A stretch of 59,342 nt of DNA from Belliella filtrata (GTDB lineage Bacteria > Bacteroidota > Bacteroidia > Cytophagales > Cyclobacteriaceae). How positions within the stretch are numbered: the first letter of the stretch is position 1; the number at the start of each line of letters is the position of its first letter. Where the stretch lies: assembly GCF_022549775.1 (NCBI RefSeq), contig NZ_JAKZGP010000029.1:1-59342 (forward strand), in the 5' to 3' direction. This document shows, in pieces, positions 36,137-44,889 of this stretch. The notes beneath the pieces were generated by a model. That model had not been told where the DNA came from. It searched no databases and worked only from the letters and a program-made list of their open reading frames with translations. The translations under genes and the position numbers were made by a program.

Positions 36137-36220
36137 GTATTGATTTGCTTGATATTGGTGATAATCATTAGTTTTTTGAGTATATTTAAACATTGATTTC
36201 AAATTCACCCCAACATTATT

Positions 36221-36931
36221 ATGATACGAGAAAAAGCCAGCCCGTGTGAACTTTGCCTCAGTCGAAAATTTTCCATGTTTGCTGATTTAAGCGAATCACA
36301 TCTTTGCAATATTTCAGATAACAAGAATTTCATCTCTCACAAAAAAGGTCAAATACTTTTCTATGAAGGAACTAAGCCTCTGGGTGTTTTCTGTATTAGT
36401 TCTGGAATTGTGAAAGTATTCAAGACGGCATCCAATGGTAAGGAGCAAATCATAAGGTTAGCAAAAAAAGGTGATTTTTTAGGTTATTCATCCATGCTAG
36501 GTGAGGAGGCGTATTCCAACACCGCTACGATAGTAGAAGATGCTAAAATTTGCTTTGTACCGAAAGAGACATTTTTGAAAGTATTGGTGGAGGATAATAA
36601 TTTTCACAGGAGATTGACTAAGGCGCTATGCAATGACCTGGGGTTGATGGAAGAGAAGTTGACTGATGCTACGCAAAAGACAATTCGCGAGCGATTAGCA
36701 TTTACTTTATTAAAGCTAAGTGATACTTATGGAGTAGATGGAGGAGAAGGAGAGAAAATCGACGTAGTACTAAGCCGAGAGGAAATTGCTGGATTGGTGG
36801 GGACTGCTACTGAAACGGTTATAAGACTACTTTCAGAGTTTAAGAAAGATGAACTTATTGAGTTTGATGGGAAAAAGATCATTGTGCTTGATAAAAAGCA
36901 ACTTGCAAGATTGAGTGATTTTTATGGTTGA
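36221..36931 (+). CDS. Crp/Fnr-family transcriptional regulator
   Basis: A 236-residue regulator. N-terminal CELCLSRKFSMF carries two Cys, with another at Cys29. The cyclic-nucleotide-like domain includes GQILFYEGTKPLGVFCISSG and GKEQIIRLAKKGDFLGYSSML. The C-terminal HTH is LSREEIAGLVGTATETVIRLLSEFKKD. The N-terminal cysteines suggest a possible Fe-S cluster or redox sensing as in FNR, but the count is not the canonical four in FNR spacing. The ligand is unproven. The next gene starts 18 bases downstream. Confidence 0.93.
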   Translation: MIREKASPCELCLSRKFSMFADLSESHLCNISDNKNFISHKKGQILFYEGTKPLGVFCISSGIVKVFKTASNGKEQIIRLAKKGDFLGYSSMLGEEAYSNTATIVEDAKICFVPKETFLKVLVEDNNFHRRLTKALCNDLGLMEEKLTDATQKTIRERLAFTLLKLSDTYGVDGGEGEKIDVVLSREEIAGLVGTATETVIRLLSEFKKDELIEFDGKKIIVLDKKQLARLSDFYG

Positions 36932-36949
36932 TGTGCTATTTTTGCATTC

Positions 36950-37663
36950 ATGAAAGTAAGATTGTTTTATTTAATCATAGCGAGTGCTTTGATCGGTAGC
37001 TGCACATCTTCACCTGAGCAGATGATGAGTGAGGTTTTGCAAGGTGCGATTTCCTACCATGACCCTGCAAATTCTTGGTTAGATATAGAAACCATTAAAG
37101 TAAATACCAGCACCGTACAATATGATGCAGATGGGAATGAGCTAATGAAGCTTGAAAATGAGTATGAGTTCAGGATGAAACCTTTTTTTGAAGGGAAGAC
37201 CAAGTGGGTGAAAGATAGCGTAACTCATAGAGTGACATTCGATGGACTGACGACAAGCTATAAAATGGGCAATAATGAGGTGCTCAATGAGGGGTTTCTT
37301 CAGAATAAAAGACAAGAGCTTCAAATTGCATTTGTTGACATAGCTTTTCCAATGAATCATTTACAAGTTGCTAAATCCTTGAGCTATCTGAATAAAGCTA
37401 AGATATCAGGTAATCGTGAGGCGGAAATATTAGAGCTTTTGACTAAAGATGATAAAAAAATAAGCCTTTATTTTTTACCAGAATCTCATGAAGTGATAGG
37501 CTATAAGCGTAAGTTTCGAGATAGTTATGAAGTTGTAAATACAGTTGAAAACGATTACTTTGACGGACTTTTACTCCCAAGAAAAAAAGAAGTTTTTGCT
37601 TCAGATAGTCTTGGAAACCACCTATACCTGAAGGCAATAGTTACTTACAATTATTTGAACTAG
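36950..37663 (+). CDS. lipoprotein, possibly DUF6503-like
   Basis: A 237-residue lipoprotein. Signal MKVRLFYLIIASALIGSC ends at Cys18. The mature part (GAISYHDPANSWLDIETIKV, later GYKRKFRDSYEVV and NDYFDGLLLPRKKEVF) resembles Bacteroidota proteins annotated DUF6503, with a lipoprotein-carrier-like beta sheet. That match is from memory and uncertain. It follows the Crp/Fnr gene by 18 bases and overlaps the convergent HAD gene by 23 bases at its 3' end. Confidence 0.8.
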   Translation: MKVRLFYLIIASALIGSCTSSPEQMMSEVLQGAISYHDPANSWLDIETIKVNTSTVQYDADGNELMKLENEYEFRMKPFFEGKTKWVKDSVTHRVTFDGLTTSYKMGNNEVLNEGFLQNKRQELQIAFVDIAFPMNHLQVAKSLSYLNKAKISGNREAEILELLTKDDKKISLYFLPESHEVIGYKRKFRDSYEVVNTVENDYFDGLLLPRKKEVFASDSLGNHLYLKAIVTYNYLN

Positions 37664-38324
37664 TATTGGTTTTATCAAAGCAAAGGGGGAGATGTTCATA
37701 ATTACAGAATGAGTTTAGCATATAATCTGCCATTCCTAGCCCACTATTTTTGTTAAGATTAGTGAATCCAGCTACGACCATGCCGGCATTTTTTGCTGCC
37801 TGAATACCAGAAGTAGAATCTTCCACCACAAGACATTCTGTAGGATGAATTTGAAGTAAATGGGCAGCTTTTAGGTAAATAGCTGGATCAGGTTTTCCAG
37901 AAACAACTTGATCAGCAGATAAAGTAATGTCAAAACATTCACTTACAGCCAATTTATTGATTACCGGATCGATGATTTTTTTTGGGGAATTAGTAGCAAG
38001 AGCAATTTTAAAATTGTTTGATTTCAATAACTTAATAAATACATCAATGCCAGGGATTTGACAATCCTGATTTGTTATCTGATCAATAACTCTTGAGATC
38101 ACCATCTCCTCTACTTCAGCTAGGGATTTACCCTTCCATGGGAATTTGTCATACCAAAACCTGGAAACCTCACTGGTCGTCATACTTTTAGTAATCTTAG
38201 TTTCATTTGAATTGATTTGAACGCCCAGTGAAGTAAAAATTTCATGCTCAGCGATAGACCAAAAGTTTTCAGAGTCAATCAAAACACCATCCATATCGAA
38301 GATTACAGCTTTAATCGTATTCAT
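37641..38324 (-). CDS. HAD-family sugar-phosphate phosphatase (YniC/beta-PGM group)
   Basis: A 227-residue HAD hydrolase: nucleophile motif AVIFDMDGVLIDSENF, motif II LATNSPKKI, Lys in SGKPDPAIYLKAA, and motif IV VVEDSTSGIQAAKNAG. The four-helix cap type fits 2-deoxyglucose-6-phosphate or hexitol phosphatases, or beta-phosphoglucomutase. It ends the minus-strand WD40-DivIVA-folB cluster and overlaps the convergent lipoprotein gene. Confidence 0.92.
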   Translation of the reverse strand: MNTIKAVIFDMDGVLIDSENFWSIAEHEIFTSLGVQINSNETKITKSMTTSEVSRFWYDKFPWKGKSLAEVEEMVISRVIDQITNQDCQIPGIDVFIKLLKSNNFKIALATNSPKKIIDPVINKLAVSECFDITLSADQVVSGKPDPAIYLKAAHLLQIHPTECLVVEDSTSGIQAAKNAGMVVAGFTNLNKNSGLGMADYMLNSFCNYEHLPLCFDKTNTSSNNCK

Positions 38325-38360
38325 GCCATATTGAAATCTAAATAGAATAAATTAATTCAA

Positions 38361-38819
38361 TCACAACTCTTCAAATGCTGGCTTCATATTAGACCAGAAC
38401 TCATCGAGTGCGATAATTCTAGGTTTGAGGAAGGAGATGATATTCGGCCAGTCATTTTGACTCATTACATTGACTTGATGTAAAGTCTTTTCCACTTTAG
38501 ATATCAAGTTGCCGTGCTCATCTTCGTGATGCATAGACCACTGCCATTCTTCACCTAAGGTATCATGTAAAATATGCTTAAATGCCTCCATTTGTTCATA
38601 ATAGAGTTGTTGCAATTCGAGATCTGTATGTGTAAACTCAATTCCAATAGATGCAAAATCTCTTTCTGCTTTCATCTTGAAAAATAAGTGCTTTACTCCA
38701 GTTTTATAATTTGGCCAGTTTACTTTGGTGCCTTCAGCTGATGGTACAGGTTTCATGTACTGACCAAATGCTGTCCAAAAGTCTTTCCTTATTTTTGATT
38801 TTTCTGCTTTGCTATACAT
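38361..38819 (-). CDS. DUF4268 domain protein
   Basis: A 152-residue soluble protein. MYSKAEKSKIRKDFWTAFGQ, then PNYKTGVKHLFFKMKAERDFASIGIEF and a Trp-rich helical C-terminus (WQWSMHHEDEHG, FWSNMKPAFEEL) match DUF4268. The function is unknown; elsewhere the domain is fused to nuclease-like modules. It starts 3 bases after the ChaN-like gene and is likely cotranslated. Confidence 0.88.
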   Translation of the reverse strand: MYSKAEKSKIRKDFWTAFGQYMKPVPSAEGTKVNWPNYKTGVKHLFFKMKAERDFASIGIEFTHTDLELQQLYYEQMEAFKHILHDTLGEEWQWSMHHEDEHGNLISKVEKTLHQVNVMSQNDWPNIISFLKPRIIALDEFWSNMKPAFEEL

Positions 38820-38822
38820 TGA

Positions 38823-39689
38823 TCAGTAACTCTTTGGGCTGTCTGTAGGGAGTACGATGATATAGTCTGCTATACCTTGAGATTCCTTTTGAAGCGAATT
38901 TATTTGATCTTGCTCTACAGTTGAGATAGTTAAGAGGTTTTGTGAAGGAAATTTTTGTTTGATATACCAGATTATCCCCTCATAATTGTTACTGTGATAG
39001 CTTCCATTGATATGATACACTTGGTTTTTGTTTTCCAAGGATTCAAAAAGTGAAAAAGCCATTGTCGCATCTTTGATTGCCTGAGCTTGAATCATGTAAT
39101 CGGCATTCATGCCTGATCCATGCATCATTTCTTTCATCCCTGCATATCCAGGAAGGCTCATATCCACTTTTATGGGAAGTGGGGCTATGTATTTTTTTGC
39201 TTCTTCACTGAGTGATTCCAATGATTCTAACCCTTCTTTACTTACTAAGGAAGCATATTTGCGCGGTATATTACTTGCTACAAAAGGTATGTTATTCTCT
39301 TTGGCATGCTGAAGAAGGGGTCTGTAATCTGTTTGATAGTTGTTCCAAAGCTTCGCTTCAGCTTCAAAGTTTTTTTCATTAATCTTACCTCCAAACCACT
39401 CATCGATATTCAACTGATCATCTCTTTCAAAAAACTCACCACTAAGAATCAACTTTCTCTCAGTTTGAGACAAACTCTTAAGTAGTTGAAGTTGAATCCA
39501 ATGAACTATGGCATTGTTGTGTAGTTCCCCGAAGAAAATCAAGTCTTTCGATTTTGCTTCTTTGAACATTTGATCTATTGACACCGCAGTTCCTTCTTTG
39601 TCGAAGATTTGGTAGGGCTTGTTCTGCTGAGCAAAAGAAGTTTGGAAGCCAACTATAAAAAGGCAAATAAGTAAAGCTTGTTTAATCAT
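38823..39689 (-). CDS. ChaN-family (haem-binding/Tiki-like) exported protein
   Basis: A 288-residue protein with a Sec signal (MIKQALLICLFIVGFQTSFAQQ, cleavage probably after FA). Core motifs: LIFFGELHNNAIVHWIQLQLL near 50, LSGEFFERDDQLNIDEWF, and YHINGSYHSNNYEGIIWY with conserved Glu and His residues. ChaN-like proteins bind haem or cleave peptides; the activity here is untested. There is no lipobox. Its 5' end overlaps folB by 8 bases. Confidence 0.88.
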   Translation of the reverse strand: MIKQALLICLFIVGFQTSFAQQNKPYQIFDKEGTAVSIDQMFKEAKSKDLIFFGELHNNAIVHWIQLQLLKSLSQTERKLILSGEFFERDDQLNIDEWFGGKINEKNFEAEAKLWNNYQTDYRPLLQHAKENNIPFVASNIPRKYASLVSKEGLESLESLSEEAKKYIAPLPIKVDMSLPGYAGMKEMMHGSGMNADYMIQAQAIKDATMAFSLFESLENKNQVYHINGSYHSNNYEGIIWYIKQKFPSQNLLTISTVEQDQINSLQKESQGIADYIIVLPTDSPKSY

Positions 39690-40047
39690 AATCTTCAGGG
39701 TAGTTTACTGTCACAACAGAATAATTCACAACACCTCCAATGGCTGGGTTATGTTTCTTTATGGTGATAGCTACTTGTTTAGCGTGAGGATATGTAAGGA
39801 GGATGTCTTTGATCATCAAGTGAGCCAAATGCTCCAAAAGCTTGACCGGCTCAAGCATGTGAGATTTTGCTATTTGGTAGATTTTCGCGTAATCAATGGT
39901 GTCTTTGAGTGTGTCATGAAGCATAGCCTGCCTGAAATCAGCATCTACATGTATGTCTACAGTAAATCTATTCCCTAGCTTATTTTCTTCAGAAAATACC
40001 CCATGGTAAGCATGAAATTCAATGCCTTCTAGCGATACCTTCCCCAT
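39682..40047 (-). CDS. folB: dihydroneopterin aldolase FolB
   Basis: A 121-residue FolB of normal length: VSLEGIEFHAYHGVFSEE (catalytic Tyr/Glu region), NRFTVDIHVDADF, DTIDYAKIYQI, KLLEHLAHLMIKDIL and a C-terminal KKHNPAIGG. It makes 6-hydroxymethyl-dihydropterin for folate. Its ATG overlaps the DivIVA stop as TAATG, and its 3' end overlaps the ChaN-like gene. Confidence 0.96.
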   Translation of the reverse strand: MGKVSLEGIEFHAYHGVFSEENKLGNRFTVDIHVDADFRQAMLHDTLKDTIDYAKIYQIAKSHMLEPVKLLEHLAHLMIKDILLTYPHAKQVAITIKKHNPAIGGVVNYSVVTVNYPEDYD

Positions 40048-40952
40048 TATCCTATTTCATCAAAGAATGAACTCCCTTTATTTCCTTTGTTTTTGTCTCC
40101 TTCAGGCTGCTCATTTGGCTCTTCATGCGTGATTTTTTCTGCAATTACTTCTGCTGGAGTAGAGAGGTTTTTAGATTCATTATTTATATCTTCCGTTTGA
40201 TCGAGCTCTTCCTGTTCTGGTTTGGCGCTAACTTCATCATTTGACTCAGGAGTATTATTTACTAAAATAGGCTCATCTTCTTTAGGAAGCGCTAGCTTTA
40301 GGCTTTCATCTTCCATGGCCTGTTCCTTCAAGACTATTTCTTCTTGTTCGATACTTGACATATTTGCCATTGTGAATGCATTAGACTTTTTCAAGGTTTC
40401 CACCATTTCCAAATGAACATTTACATTTACTTTTTCAAGGTTGCTAGTGGAAACACTGATGTCGTCGTGTATGTCTTCAGCTATTTTTCTCAGATTTTTT
40501 AAGATAAGTTCACGCTGTTGAACGAGTTTCTGATAGCCATGAACCAATGAGCTGACATCATTTTGAAGATCCTCCATGATTTGTTTAGCCTTAGTCTCTG
40601 CGGATTCTATCAGATTTTGAGATTTAGTTTTAGCATCATTTAGCATTGATTCTGCATTTTGATGAGCTTCTCTCACGATATATTCAGCAGCTTCATTTGC
40701 TTCTTCAATGATACTAGCGCCGGTATCTTCGGCAGTTTTCAAAGTTCTGAAGAGTGAAGCCTCTACTTCCTTCATTTTATTTGCTTCACGGATGCTATCA
40801 TCAAGCTTTTTTTGAAGCTCTTCAGTGTCAGCGTTGACTTTTTCCCATTCTTCAGAGAGCTGTTTCAAAAATGCATCAACTTCTTCTTTGTCGTATCCTC
40901 TAAAATTTTTTTCGAAGGATTTTTTTCTGATTTCTAAGGCTGTTATTTTCAT
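40047..40952 (-). CDS. DivIVA-domain coiled-coil protein
   Basis: A 301-residue protein. The DivIVA N-terminal signature MKITALEIRKKSFEKNFRGY (membrane-binding module) is followed by YDKEEVDAFLKQLSEEW. A long coiled coil follows (about 25-160). The C-terminal third is acidic and low-complexity, ending in KGSSFFDEIG. Gram-positive DivIVA marks curved membranes at poles and septa; the Bacteroidota role is little studied. It lies between the WD40 gene (4-base gap) and folB (one-base overlap). Confidence 0.93.
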   Translation of the reverse strand: MKITALEIRKKSFEKNFRGYDKEEVDAFLKQLSEEWEKVNADTEELQKKLDDSIREANKMKEVEASLFRTLKTAEDTGASIIEEANEAAEYIVREAHQNAESMLNDAKTKSQNLIESAETKAKQIMEDLQNDVSSLVHGYQKLVQQRELILKNLRKIAEDIHDDISVSTSNLEKVNVNVHLEMVETLKKSNAFTMANMSSIEQEEIVLKEQAMEDESLKLALPKEDEPILVNNTPESNDEVSAKPEQEELDQTEDINNESKNLSTPAEVIAEKITHEEPNEQPEGDKNKGNKGSSFFDEIG

Positions 40953-40956
40953 AAGG

Positions 40957-41865
40957 TTAAAATTCTAGTTGCCAAATGGAGATGCTTCTGTCATCACTCA
41001 CAGATATGATCGATTGATTATAGTTACTCCAGATTATTTTGTTGATGGATGTTCCATGCCCAGCATGCCTTGCTTTATCTATCACTTTCAAGAGCTTGTG
41101 ATCTTCAGTACTCCATACTTTGATTGACTTATCCATGCTGCAAGTAGCAAAATACTTACCATCATTACGAAAAGCAAGAAAATTGATTGCATACATATGT
41201 GCTACTACTTCGTCTTCAAGAGAAAAGTTGATAGAGTTCCAGATTTTGATATGTGCATCTCTCCCACCTGAGAATATTTTATTTTGATTTGGAGCAAAAG
41301 CAAGTGCAAAGACTGAATTTGTATGCCCTTCCATATTGGCTATGGGTTCATCGCTTTTGAGATCTATGATTTTCACACTATGATCACTGAAGCCTATTGC
41401 CATCTGTGTGTTGTATGGGTTTATTGCCATCACCCTGGCACTTTTGTCGCTGAGCTTGAGCCGTTTTTTGATAGCTCTTTGCTCCATGTCAATGATAGTG
41501 ATAAGACCGTCAGCAGTTCCTATGTAGGCTTTTCCAAATACTATTTTGATATCAAAGATAGATTGGTCTGTCATCTGTAAAGACCACAATTCACGGTTTT
41601 GGTCTAGATCGATAACGTGAATGCCTTCGAAATTGTGACCGATGACTAATAGATTTTTTTCATGATCTACTTCCAAAGCGTAAACCGAATGAGGAAGTTT
41701 GGCGATAAGTTTGCCATTTTTTGGGTTTTCTAAATCCCATGCTACTACCATACCATCTCCTGCTCCTGTGTAGAAGTATTGAGGGTCAACGCCTTCGGTC
41801 AAGGCATAGATGCAATCATTGTGTCCTGTTAAAGTGTGGAGTTTATTTACTTGGATTTTTGACAT
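40957..41865 (-). CDS. WD40-repeat protein
   Basis: About 302 residues from the ATG at 41865 (MSKIQVNKLHTLTGHNDCIY). Repeated WD motifs (VAWDLEN, IKIWNSI, IKVWSTE, ISIWQLEF) and GH dipeptides (TGHNDCIYAL, EGHTNSVFALAF) give a seven-bladed propeller in one domain. No signal peptide, so it is a cytosolic interaction scaffold. Four bases separate it from the DivIVA gene, which suggests a shared complex. The frame opens 15 codons earlier but runs into the divergent neighbour. Confidence 0.93.
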   Translation of the reverse strand: MSKIQVNKLHTLTGHNDCIYALTEGVDPQYFYTGAGDGMVVAWDLENPKNGKLIAKLPHSVYALEVDHEKNLLVIGHNFEGIHVIDLDQNRELWSLQMTDQSIFDIKIVFGKAYIGTADGLITIIDMEQRAIKKRLKLSDKSARVMAINPYNTQMAIGFSDHSVKIIDLKSDEPIANMEGHTNSVFALAFAPNQNKIFSGGRDAHIKIWNSINFSLEDEVVAHMYAINFLAFRNDGKYFATCSMDKSIKVWSTEDHKLLKVIDKARHAGHGTSINKIIWSNYNQSIISVSDDRSISIWQLEF

Positions 41866-41886
41866 ATATTGCGTGTTGAGCAAATC

Positions 41887-42534
41887 ATGAACCCAGTCTG
41901 GGCTATGCAAACAAAAATAGAAAAAATAAGTGCTTTATCGGCTTTGGCTGTCAATAATATTCAAGAAGTTGCCAGTCAAGATGTGGGATTTTTGAGTTTT
42001 AGAGAAAGGCTTGCATTGTCAAATATTTCAAGAGAAGAAAAAAAAAATGAGTGGAAGGCAGCTAGAATTGCATTGAAATCAGCACTTGATCAAATTGATT
42101 TGCCTTACCCAGGGTTTTATAAAGATGAACATGGAAAGTCCCACCCTAAGGATGGACATGGCTATGTCTCACTCACACATACGCGTGGAATCGCAGCAGC
42201 AATATTTCACAAAAATATGCCTGTAGGGATTGATTTAGATTATGTACGAGATAAGGTAGTTAACCTTGGACCTAAGTTTTTGGATTCCTCAGAGATGGAG
42301 TTTCTTCAATCTGACCCTCTACGATATACGATGGCTTGGTCTGCAAAAGAATCCATATTCAAATGTCAAGGGAAAAAGGGTATAAGCTTAAGAGAAAATA
42401 TTCTTCTCGAACCTTTTTCGGAATCAGATAGTATCATCAAAGGTAAAATTTATCATTCTGATTTCTCAGATCATCATTATCAAGTCAAAATAGAGGTGTC
42501 TGGTGATATGGTTCTCAGCTATACCGTTTGGTAG
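41887..42534 (+). CDS. 4'-phosphopantetheinyl transferase superfamily protein
   Basis: About 215 residues from the ATG at 41887 (another ATG at 41905). Motifs: YVSLTHTRGIAAAIF, MPVGIDLDYVRDKV (metal Asp) and the catalytic WSAKESIFKCQGKKGISLRE. It attaches phosphopantetheine to carrier proteins, probably Sfp/EntD type. The frame is open from a TTG at 41869, too close to the divergent WD40 start to be preferred. No carrier-protein genes are nearby. Confidence 0.92.
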   Translation: MNPVWAMQTKIEKISALSALAVNNIQEVASQDVGFLSFRERLALSNISREEKKNEWKAARIALKSALDQIDLPYPGFYKDEHGKSHPKDGHGYVSLTHTRGIAAAIFHKNMPVGIDLDYVRDKVVNLGPKFLDSSEMEFLQSDPLRYTMAWSAKESIFKCQGKKGISLRENILLEPFSESDSIIKGKIYHSDFSDHHYQVKIEVSGDMVLSYTVW

Positions 42535-42600
42535 CGATTTTGTGATTATATTTACGTTGGTATTTAAGCGGTTTTTGAGTTTAGACTTGTTTTAGATGTT

Positions 42601-43179
42601 ATGAAAAATATAATACTACCTTTCATCTTTGTGCTTTTACTGATCAATGCATCAAGTTATGCACAACGAATTGAAAATTTTCAAATGGAGGATATACTTT
42701 CAGGTGAAAGTTTTGAGCTAAATCAGCATCAAGATGCAAAAGCTGTTGTGTTGATTTTCACGACCATATCATGCCCTTTTTCAAAATTATATGAAAATCG
42801 AATTTTTGAATTTCAAGAGAAATTCAAAAATGAAGGGTTTAAATTCGCATTGGTAAACCCTCATTTTGGAAATGATCCTGAAGAGTCAAAGGAAGCAATA
42901 TTAGAGCGATTCAAAGGCAAAGGCTTAGTCGTGTTGAACGATGGAGATCAAATCTTGATGAGAACCTTACAAGCAAGCAAATTGCCAGAAGTTGTTGTAA
43001 TCACACCAGGGCCTACTGGGTTTGCAGTAGCTTACAAGGGAGCCATTGATAACAATCCGCAAGTACCTGAAAGTGCCAACATGAAATACTTGCAAAATGC
43101 ACTTCAGGCAATTCAAGCTAAAAGAAATCCTAGTCCAAGCAGTAGTCGCGCTGTAGGCTGTAATATTCGTGTAAAATAG
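42601..43179 (+). CDS. exported thioredoxin-fold (redoxin) protein
   Basis: A 192-residue protein with a Sec signal (MKNIILPFIFVLLLINASSYAQ) and a thioredoxin/AhpC-TSA fold: VVLIFTTISCPFSKLYENRI has one Cys where TlpA-like proteins have CxxC, more like a thiol peroxidase or thiol-disulfide binder. A cis-Pro region is present (ASKLPEVVVI). One further Cys lies near the C-terminus (VGCNIRVK). The TAG stop (43177-43179) is built by an IS insertion: without the IS it would read TAA. Confidence 0.88.
   Translation: MKNIILPFIFVLLLINASSYAQRIENFQMEDILSGESFELNQHQDAKAVVLIFTTISCPFSKLYENRIFEFQEKFKNEGFKFALVNPHFGNDPEESKEAILERFKGKGLVVLNDGDQILMRTLQASKLPEVVVITPGPTGFAVAYKGAIDNNPQVPESANMKYLQNALQAIQAKRNPSPSSSRAVGCNIRVK
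43173..43178. repeat. left target-site duplication of the IS
   Basis: AAAATA immediately before the IS left end at 43179; the same hexamer follows the right end at 44873-44878. Confidence 0.85.
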
Positions 43180-43207
43180 GGCTTCTTGGAAAATTAATTA
43201 GAAATTG

Positions 43208-43238
43208 AAATGTAGGACTTAAACTAAGTTCTACATTT
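43208..43238 (+). terminator. hairpin inside the IS left end
   Basis: AAATGTAGGACTT (43208-43220) pairs with AAGTTCTACATTT (43226-43238), one G-U, loop AAACT, followed by ATCTTTTGTG. It would stop transcription entering from the redoxin gene before it runs antisense through the transposase. Confidence 0.75.
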
Positions 43239-43378
43239 ATCTTTTGTGTGTATTTTTCTTGTTATTGAGAAGGGGCCTGCCTAGGAAAAGTACAATTTTA
43301 CAATATTTAATCTATTAGTTGTCTGTCTTTTTGACGAATGGACATACCTCTCCCATAGAAGTCAATATTCTCTTGATT

Positions 43379-44761
43379 TTAGGCTGCTTTCTGACCTGGT
43401 GGTAGCTCCTTTTCAGCTCTTCTTTTAGCTATTTTGACAGCATTACCAGCCATTATTCCAAAAAATATCATGAATTTCTCTCTTTTTGCCCCTTTGACCC
43501 TGATCTTTCTTAACCCATAGAACTCTTTGTTAACACCAAACACGCCCTCCATTACTGTTGCTCTTTGTTTTGATATTTCCGAACTAAGCACCTTTTCTGA
43601 CTTGTTTTGTTTTCTAGGGCCTTTCTTTGGAAAACAGGTAAATATCTTATTGTCTGTGCAAAATTTACGGTTTTTGTTCGTCGCGTAGATTCTATCTGCA
43701 CCTAGTTGATGGACTGATCCAAAAAGTCTCTTATGCTTAGTAACGGAGAGTTTGAGTCTAGTACATTCGTTGAAAGCATTGAAATCCAATTTATCTATAT
43801 ATGTTAATCCATCAACCTGTAAAATATGTGCTTTGGCTCCAAACTCTACTGGCTTATTTTCTTTGCCTCTTACTATTGGTCTGAGGTATGGTTTATGTAA
43901 GGATACTATCCTATCCTTTAAGGTTGAAGGTGGATTATCCAAGAGAAACTCTTGCTGTTGATGGACTTTCTTTATTGTTGCTAATCTAGCAAGATCGTTC
44001 AAACTTAAACCTACTCCTTTATTACTCTTCAAAACTTGTTGAAGCTGACCAATCCCCTTTTCAAGAAGATAAACTAGTGCCTTTCTTCTTCGTAGTGTCA
44101 CTTTAAAGCTATTCTTCCTTTTTCTGGAGTAAGCCATATGGGTTAACTTTTGCTCTCTATATTTTGATCTTGGTCTTACAATTCCATTTTCTTTACACAA
44201 CCTATAAAGCTGCTTTTCAAATATCCACTCACAACATTCCCATAAAAGCTTTACGTCTGTAGGGAAACGTATATAGGACTCATAACAAGTGGCATCCATC
44301 ATCAATACATGACTATTATTGACATCTTGTTTCCAATGTGTTATTAAAACCTCCTGAAAAGTCTCCCATTCACAGTTTGTTTCAAGGTATGATCTTATCC
44401 TAGTCATGATGATCATGTCTTTAATCTGCTGATTTTCAGCTAGCACTTTTCCACAGAAATACTGTAAAGACCAGTCCGTGTTATAGCGTTCCAATAGCAA
44501 CCTATCACTAGTATTGAGATATGACTTTAAAAACATTAAAGCAATCATACCTTTACCTCCAAACCAACTTGGAGCACCTGGACCTACACGCTCGTCTGGT
44601 AAACACGATAAAAGGTCATCCCATGGAATAGAATCATGAATCTTACCCAGTAGTGAATTCTTGAAAAAATGATATTTTGGAGAATATCCGTCGAAATCTT
44701 TGAAAAGAGGAAGCTGTGTGATATCTTTCATTGTATTTTGCTTTACAACCTCAAAATACAA
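43379..44761 (-). CDS. DDE transposase of the intact IS
   Basis: A 460-residue transposase, or 450 if started at the second ATG (44731). A DUF772-like N-terminus (WFGGKGMIALMFLKSYLN, SDRLLLERYNTDWSLQYF) precedes the catalytic core. Likely catalytic residues are Asp156 in MMDATCYESY, Asp356 in GADRIYATN and Glu405 in TVMEGVFGV. The basic C-terminus is typical. There are no frameshifts, so it is probably active. A hairpin upstream (44767-44808) may block read-through from flanking genes. Confidence 0.93.
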   Translation of the reverse strand: MYFEVVKQNTMKDITQLPLFKDFDGYSPKYHFFKNSLLGKIHDSIPWDDLLSCLPDERVGPGAPSWFGGKGMIALMFLKSYLNTSDRLLLERYNTDWSLQYFCGKVLAENQQIKDMIIMTRIRSYLETNCEWETFQEVLITHWKQDVNNSHVLMMDATCYESYIRFPTDVKLLWECCEWIFEKQLYRLCKENGIVRPRSKYREQKLTHMAYSRKRKNSFKVTLRRRKALVYLLEKGIGQLQQVLKSNKGVGLSLNDLARLATIKKVHQQQEFLLDNPPSTLKDRIVSLHKPYLRPIVRGKENKPVEFGAKAHILQVDGLTYIDKLDFNAFNECTRLKLSVTKHKRLFGSVHQLGADRIYATNKNRKFCTDNKIFTCFPKKGPRKQNKSEKVLSSEISKQRATVMEGVFGVNKEFYGLRKIRVKGAKREKFMIFFGIMAGNAVKIAKRRAEKELPPGQKAA

Positions 44762-44766
44762 TGAAG

Positions 44767-44808
44767 AAAACCCCGAAAAAAGCTTTAAACAGCTAATTTT
44801 GGGGTTTT
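44767..44808. terminator. hairpin in the transposase leader
   Basis: AAAACCCC (44767-44774) and GGGGTTTT (44801-44808), with inner AAAA/TTTT and AGCT/AGCT pairs. T-rich on the plus side (GTTTTTG). It lies between the IS right end and the transposase ATG, a position often used to keep impinging transcription from activating a transposase. Confidence 0.65.
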
Positions 44809-44872
44809 TGTATTATCTTTTTGTTAAGCAACTATCTGTAAATCAAGCTAATGTCTATTTACCAAGAAGCCC

Positions 44873-44878
44873 AAAATA
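44873..44878. repeat. right target-site duplication of the IS
   Basis: AAAATA directly after the right inverted repeat, identical to 43173-43178. Confidence 0.85.
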
Positions 44879-44889
44879 AGCGTGAAAGA

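Larger units (their letters stand above)
43179..44872 (-). mobile_element. intact insertion sequence, 1694 bp
   Basis: Left end GGGCTTCTTGGAAAAT (43179-43194) and right end, read inward on the minus strand from 44872, GGGCTTCTTGGTAAAT match at 15 of 16. AAAATA is duplicated directly outside both ends. One full-length minus-strand transposase fills it, with hairpins just inside each end. The size, 16-bp repeats and 6-bp duplication do not fit IS5 (shorter duplications). From memory they suit the ISDol1 group of ISNCY, but ISfinder comparison is needed. It splits a formerly tight convergent junction between the redoxin and SirB1-like genes. Confidence 0.93.
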
